From NCBI RefSeq assembly GCF_900112265.1, contig NZ_FOLO01000039.1, positions 1-53,273 on the forward strand: a stretch of DNA of 53,273 bases. The letters run 5' to 3'. The position numbers and the translations under genes were made by a program. Within the stretch, counting starts at the first letter, position 1, and every line of letters begins with the position of its first letter. Shown here piece after piece: positions 49,991 to 53,273 of the stretch. The DNA is from Pseudoalteromonas denitrificans DSM 6059. GTDB lineage: Bacteria > Pseudomonadota > Gammaproteobacteria > Enterobacterales > Alteromonadaceae. Under the pieces are notes generated by a model. It was not told the DNA's origin. It searched no databases and saw only the letters and a list, made by a program, of their open reading frames with translations.

Positions 49991-50827
49991 TTAATATAGT
50001 GAACCGGCATTTACCACTGGCTGAGTATTTCGTTCACTACATAAAACAACTAGCAGGTTGCTCACCATTGCTGCTTTTCGTTCTTCATCTAGTTCCACTA
50101 TTTCACGTTGCGACAACTGTGTTAAAGCCATATCAACCATGCCAACAGCACCATCTACTATTTTTTGTCTGGCGGCTATAATAGCAGAAGCTTGTTGACG
50201 TTGTAGCATAGCACTTGCAATTTCAGGCGCATAAGCCAAATGGCTGATCCTAGCTTCATGAATGTGAATACCCGCTTTATTTAACCTTTCTTGAATTTGA
50301 GTTTTTAACGCTTCAGATACAATTTCAGGGTCACTGCGTAATGATGTTTCTTGGCTATCTTGTTGATCATAAGGGTAACAACTTGACATATTTCTCAATG
50401 CTGCTTCACTTTGTATATTTACAAACATCGCATAATCATCAACTTCAAAACTCGCGTCATAGGTATCTTTAACAGACCATACAACCACAGTTGCAATTTC
50501 TATTGGATTACCATGGGCGTCATTTACTTTAATACGACTACTTTCAAAATTACGTAATCTTAATGACATATTTTTGCGGATATAAAATGGAATCGTCCAA
50601 CGTAACCCTGGCGTTTTAATCGTACCAGCATAACTGCCAAATAGGGTTAATACTCTACCTTGATTGGGCTGTACCATAAATAATCCAATCAAACATGCTA
50701 AATCTGCAATCAATAAAAAGAACCAAACCGGACTATGCGAAATATTAATCAAAGCAAATGGTGCAATTGATAAAATTATAAATACAACAATATAGCCATT
50801 TACTGAAAAACCTTGTTTTTCATTCAT
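49991..50827 (-). CDS. SPFH/Band 7 domain membrane protein
   Basis: The 278-residue protein has two N-terminal hydrophobic segments (GYIVVFIILSIAPFALI and VWFFLLIADLACLIGLFMV), then an SPFH/Band 7 domain: PNQGRVLTLFGSYAGTIKTPGLRWTIPF, NPIEIATVVVWSVKDTYDAS and LNKAGIHIHEARISHLAYAPEIA. Such proteins form membrane microdomain scaffolds or regulate proteases. The ATG follows AAGGAAGG. A long inverted repeat at 50840-50882 lies directly upstream and is likely the operator. The next gene downstream encodes an Arc-like protein. Confidence 0.9.
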   Translation of the reverse strand: MNEKQGFSVNGYIVVFIILSIAPFALINISHSPVWFFLLIADLACLIGLFMVQPNQGRVLTLFGSYAGTIKTPGLRWTIPFYIRKNMSLRLRNFESSRIKVNDAHGNPIEIATVVVWSVKDTYDASFEVDDYAMFVNIQSEAALRNMSSCYPYDQQDSQETSLRSDPEIVSEALKTQIQERLNKAGIHIHEARISHLAYAPEIASAMLQRQQASAIIAARQKIVDGAVGMVDMALTQLSQREIVELDEERKAAMVSNLLVVLCSERNTQPVVNAGSLY

Positions 50828-50839
50828 TACAACCTTCCT

Positions 50840-50882
50840 TAAACACTAAAGTGATATCATTTTGATATCACTTTAGTGTTTA
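50840..50882. promoter_or_regulatory. 20-bp inverted repeat with tandem TGATATCA palindromes (RHH operator candidate)
   Basis: Two exact 20-base arms (50840-50859 and 50863-50882) flank a 3-base centre. Inside are two self-palindromic 8-mers, TGATATCA at 50852-50859 and 50863-50870, centred 11 bases apart. Such adjacent 8-base palindromes at one-turn spacing match how Arc-type ribbon-helix-helix dimers bind. It lies just upstream of the SPFH gene, whose operon encodes such a protein, and could also act on the divergent LysR gene. Confidence 0.65.
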
Positions 50883-51001
50883 TTTTTAAATATTGCAAAG
50901 TTAAAATGTAATTATTTTTTAACCTCCCCCCTTGACTGTATCTATATTCGGTATTACATTTTTCCTTTTTGAGTTTCTATTTTAATTAAAGGTGATGTCA
51001 T

Positions 51002-51865
51002 TTGAGATCAAATTATGATGATTTAAGTTATTTCTTAGAAGTTGCGATGACCAAAAATTTATCACGCGCAGCAGAGCGACTTGGGATCACACAGCCAAGT
51101 ATTAGTGCTGCAATGAAACGATTAGAGTTAAATTTTGAAACCCCATTACTGGTGAGAAACCGTAGTGGCGTACATCTCACAAAAGCAGGCTTAGCACTGC
51201 AGATTCACAGTCAAAAATTTATGACTCAGTGGGATAAGCTTAAATCAAATGTGCTGCATGCTTGCACTGAAATGGGAGGAAGTTTTACTATTGGTTGTCA
51301 TCCATCTGTCGCTTTATATACTTTACCTAAGATCATTCCCAAGCTTAAGGCACAGTTTCCATCTCTCAATTTAAATTTTACCCACGACTTATCCAGAAAA
51401 ATTACTGAGCAAGTCATAAGTTATGAAATCGATTTTGGTTTAGTGATCAATCCAGTTCGCCACCCTGATTTAGTGATCCATAGCTTATTCTTTGATGAAG
51501 TTACAATTTGGAGCAGTACACAAGATTCAAATTTTCAAAATCCCAATTCAGATAATTGCATTTTATTTTGTGATCCAAACTTAAAACAAACCCAAGACTT
51601 ACTCAAAAAAATAGAGCACACCTCATTTCGATTTGAATTCTCAAATAACTTAGAAGTGATTGCCACTTTGGTAGGTGAAGGTATGGGTTTAGGCGTTTTA
51701 CCTGAGCGAGTCGCTCAAAATAATAAAAAAATATTACAAAGATTTTCAGACTCGTGCGCAACAGTTTCAGACGAATTATGTTTGGTCTATCGCGCCGATG
51801 CTCAAAAAAGTGATATCAGTCAAAAGTTAAGGCTAGAAATTAAAACATTACTAAAAGAGCAGTAA
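51002..51865 (+). CDS. LysR-family transcriptional regulator
   Basis: The 287-residue regulator has the N-terminal helix-turn-helix (DLSYFLEVAMTKNLSRAAER, LGITQPSISAAMKRLE and PLLVRNRSGVHLTKAG) and a C-terminal ligand domain with GGSFTIGCHPSVALYTLPKI and GEGMGLGVLPERVA. The start is TTG 51002, seven bases after AAAGGTG; the ATG just before it is in another frame. It is divergent from the SPFH gene and directly adjoins the convergent small secreted protein gene, stop to stop. Confidence 0.9.
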   Translation: MRSNYDDLSYFLEVAMTKNLSRAAERLGITQPSISAAMKRLELNFETPLLVRNRSGVHLTKAGLALQIHSQKFMTQWDKLKSNVLHACTEMGGSFTIGCHPSVALYTLPKIIPKLKAQFPSLNLNFTHDLSRKITEQVISYEIDFGLVINPVRHPDLVIHSLFFDEVTIWSSTQDSNFQNPNSDNCILFCDPNLKQTQDLLKKIEHTSFRFEFSNNLEVIATLVGEGMGLGVLPERVAQNNKKILQRFSDSCATVSDELCLVYRADAQKSDISQKLRLEIKTLLKEQ

Positions 51866-52363
51866 TCATTTTTTCTCTTGAATTTGTTCACAGCTCACAG
51901 CACTTGCTAATGCATGTACACTACTATGACTTGATAAAGAATCAAAAATTTCGCCAAAAGTTTTACCATCGTTTGCTGTGATAGTAACGATTGTTCCGTA
52001 ATATTGGATATTAAAATCAAATGCAAACAAAGCGCCAGAATTATCAACGCTTATTGGCTCAAGTACATTCGAACCAGAATCACTATAATAAATATTAGAA
52101 ACCGTTATTTGTTCTAGTAATTTTTCATAATATTTCTGATAACTACTACCGCGATTAAGACTTATACCAATACCACAATTACCACCACCTAACTGCGGAT
52201 AAACCACAAAAAAATCTACCTGACTTTCTGATTTATTTAAAGTGATAAAATCTCCACTTTGTGCAATCCAATCAGAAGCGCCAGCAAAAACATTTGATGA
52301 TAATATAGCCATTATGCCTATGCTCGCAAACTTTAGTGATTTATTCATTCTTGATACTTTCAT
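51866..52363 (-). CDS. Small secreted protein of unknown function
   Basis: ATG 52361-52363 lies seven bases after TAGGAG and gives 165 residues. A signal peptide ends near SSNVFAGA. The mature part has mixed beta-rich sequence with a Cys in GGGNCGIGIS and one near the C-terminus (AVSCEQIQEKK), which could form a disulfide. I do not recognise the family. Its stop codon adjoins that of the convergent LysR gene. Confidence 0.7.
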   Translation of the reverse strand: MKVSRMNKSLKFASIGIMAILSSNVFAGASDWIAQSGDFITLNKSESQVDFFVVYPQLGGGNCGIGISLNRGSSYQKYYEKLLEQITVSNIYYSDSGSNVLEPISVDNSGALFAFDFNIQYYGTIVTITANDGKTFGEIFDSLSSHSSVHALASAVSCEQIQEKK

Positions 52364-52480
52364 TTTCAAACTCCTATTTAATGAAACTTAATCTTAAATA
52401 GGCTACTTAATGAAATAAAATAGGACTTAGCGATGTTCATCATAGTCAAAAGCTATATCCACATATAAGTAAAATATCCT

Positions 52481-52976
52481 TTAAGCTTTAAGCTTTGCAT
52501 CAAATCGGTTCTGTTTTTGTATTGGCATAGCAGAACGAATACGTTTAATTTCTTTAGGATCATATTGCGCAGTAATTATGCCCTTCCCTTGCTCTAAACA
52601 GCTAAGTACTTCTCCCCAAGGACTAATGATCATACTATGCCCCCAAGTTTCTCGGCCATTTTTATGAATACCTTCTTGTGCCGCAGCAATGATATATACT
52701 TGATTTTCAATTGCACGAGCTTGCAATAATGCCTGCCAATGAACTTTACCCGTTACTCGTGTAAAAGCACTTGGTACTGTTATGATGTCAGCACCTTGAG
52801 CTCGTAAAACTTGATATAAAGAAGGGAAACGCACATCAAAACACACAGACAAACCAATATTTACATCAAAAGTGGATACGAGTTCAATTAGACTGCCACC
52901 TTGTGTAAAACGTGATTCTTGATAACTTTTTGAATTATCATTCACATCAACATCAAATAAGTGAATTTTGTCAATC
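52481..52976 (-). pseudogene. Carbon-nitrogen hydrolase (nitrilase superfamily), 3' exon interrupted by a group II intron
   Basis: This is the C-terminal part of a Nit-type amidase: KIHLFDVDVND, with the family's catalytic Lys region, GLSVCFDVRFPSLY, with the catalytic Cys, and RAIENQVYIIAAAQEG, then ETWGHSMIISPWGEV. The N-terminal hundred residues, including the catalytic Glu, are missing before position 52976. There the sequence changes into the 3' end of a group II intron. Splicing would join this exon to a 5' exon outside the window, so the gene may be functional. An apparent Met near 52993 lies within the intron and is not a real start. The exact boundary is inferred. Confidence 0.7.
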
Positions 52977-53013
52977 GTGGTAGAACGACCCATTACTGAG
53001 CCGACCCCACACA

Positions 53014-53046
53014 GATCCGGACATGCGAAACTATCGCATCCGGCTC
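53014..53046 (-). other. Group II intron domain V-like hairpin
   Basis: Starting with GAGCCGG and ending in CCGGATC, the 33 bases fold into the lower stem, TG bulge and upper stem TGCGA/TCGCA expected of domain V, and the AGC catalytic triad is present. The loop is TAGTT rather than the usual GNRA, and one lower pair is a G-A mismatch, so the intron may be degenerate or a variant. Confidence 0.6.
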
Positions 53047-53094
53047 TTCAGTTATATATTCACTCGTGTAAAACACGACCCTTTTTTTACCATT

Positions 53095-53273
53095 TCAATA
53101 CCAGTCAACACGAATAATCCGTTTACTGACCTTTAGTGGTTCAATTTTAAAATATTCTAACATCTTCTTGAAACTACTCCAGTTATAACTTTGTCTACCA
53201 CTGCGCCTGTTTAACCACTTATATAAGCTGTGTAAAACACTGTTATGTAATTGAGACAAACTTCGGCTATTGT
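53095..53273 (-). CDS. Group II intron reverse transcriptase/maturase, C-terminal fragment
   Basis: The frame enters from outside the window and ends at TGA 53095-53097. It contains SLYKWLNRRSGRQSYNWSSF and then KKMLEYFKIEPLKVSKRI, ending in RVDWY. This is the C-terminal group II intron maturase (GIIM-type) region, LYKWLNRRS..(S/T)W..F. The protein helps splice and mobilise the intron. Only about 58 residues are visible, so intactness is unknown. Confidence 0.75.
   Translation of the reverse strand, partial: NSRSLSQLHNSVLHSLYKWLNRRSGRQSYNWSSFKKMLEYFKIEPLKVSKRIIRVDWY

Larger units (their letters stand above)
52977..53273 (-). mobile_element. Group II intron, 3' part (continues beyond window)
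   Basis: The minus strand encodes the C-terminus of an intron reverse transcriptase/maturase, then a domain V-like hairpin, then a short domain VI-like stretch that ends about where the nitrilase reading frame resumes (near 52976, ending in CCAC). The 5' end of the intron lies outside the window. Confidence 0.75.

Noticed and set aside
52977..52993. Apparent start codon of the nitrilase at 52993
   Set aside because: The first codons read into group II intron sequence; the family is about 100 residues longer at the N-terminus.
1..53273. tRNA genes, rRNA, CRISPR arrays or a replication origin
   Set aside because: No tRNA T-loop pattern, repeat-spacer array or DnaA-box cluster was noticed in reading the sequence.

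Overview
The window looks like chromosomal DNA from a marine gammaproteobacterium of the order Alteromonadales, probably Pseudoalteromonas or a close relative. This is inferred from the low G+C content, the gene content (three TonB-dependent receptors, ETF/acyl-CoA dehydrogenase cluster, DUF3083-like protein, chitin-binding secreted trypsin, CNT-type nucleoside transporter, dodecin, NrtS) and protein style. I saw no tRNA, rRNA or CRISPR array.

Layout. 1-2700 is an accessory scar: the right end of an IS5-superfamily element, an Rhs protein cut off at its 5' end that carries a lipase-like toxin tip and has no visible immunity gene, and a + strand gene fragment cut off at the same junction. 2724-2867 encodes a 47-residue peptide that looks like a RiPP precursor with a Gly-Gly leader. 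3252-8901 holds a secreted protein of unknown family, a four-helix cytochrome b561-like membrane protein and a beta-propeller/hexaheme cytochrome c; together they look like an undescribed periplasmic redox system. 8950-16859 carries a YkgJ-type protein, an acyl-CoA dehydrogenase, a PchR-like AraC regulator divergent from a Fur-controlled TonB receptor, a PAP2 phosphatase plus glycosyltransferase pair, and dodecin. 17031-18528 is a compact nrtS / soluble chemoreceptor / unknown-protein run. 18612-24587 holds a shortened GlpD-like oxidoreductase, an unknown 410-residue protein, a chitin-binding trypsin and an internally duplicated protein. 24733-31093 is an acyl-CoA dehydrogenase-etfB-etfA-ETF:quinone oxidoreductase operon with a divergent AraC regulator.

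31125-42267 is central and nucleoside metabolism: pfkA, a periplasmic binding protein, an operon udk-nupC-2OG/Fe(II) oxygenase, a siderophore-type TonB receptor, deoB-deoD and zwf. The udk and deoB promoter regions share the palindrome GGACAwwTGTCC, which joins nucleoside import, phosphorylation, phosphorolysis and an oxygenase into one likely regulon. 42494-48904 has a REC-EAL response regulator, arfB and a complete FecI/FecR/FecA-type surface-signalling set. 48916-52363 has a second solute-binding protein, an Arc-like repressor downstream of an SPFH protein with a striking tandem TGATATCA operator, a LysR regulator and a small secreted protein. The right edge is a carbon-nitrogen hydrolase gene interrupted by the 3' end of a group II intron.

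Start codons were re-chosen for many genes by ribosome-binding site and family length. All functional statements rest on recognised motifs and remembered family features; no database search was run.
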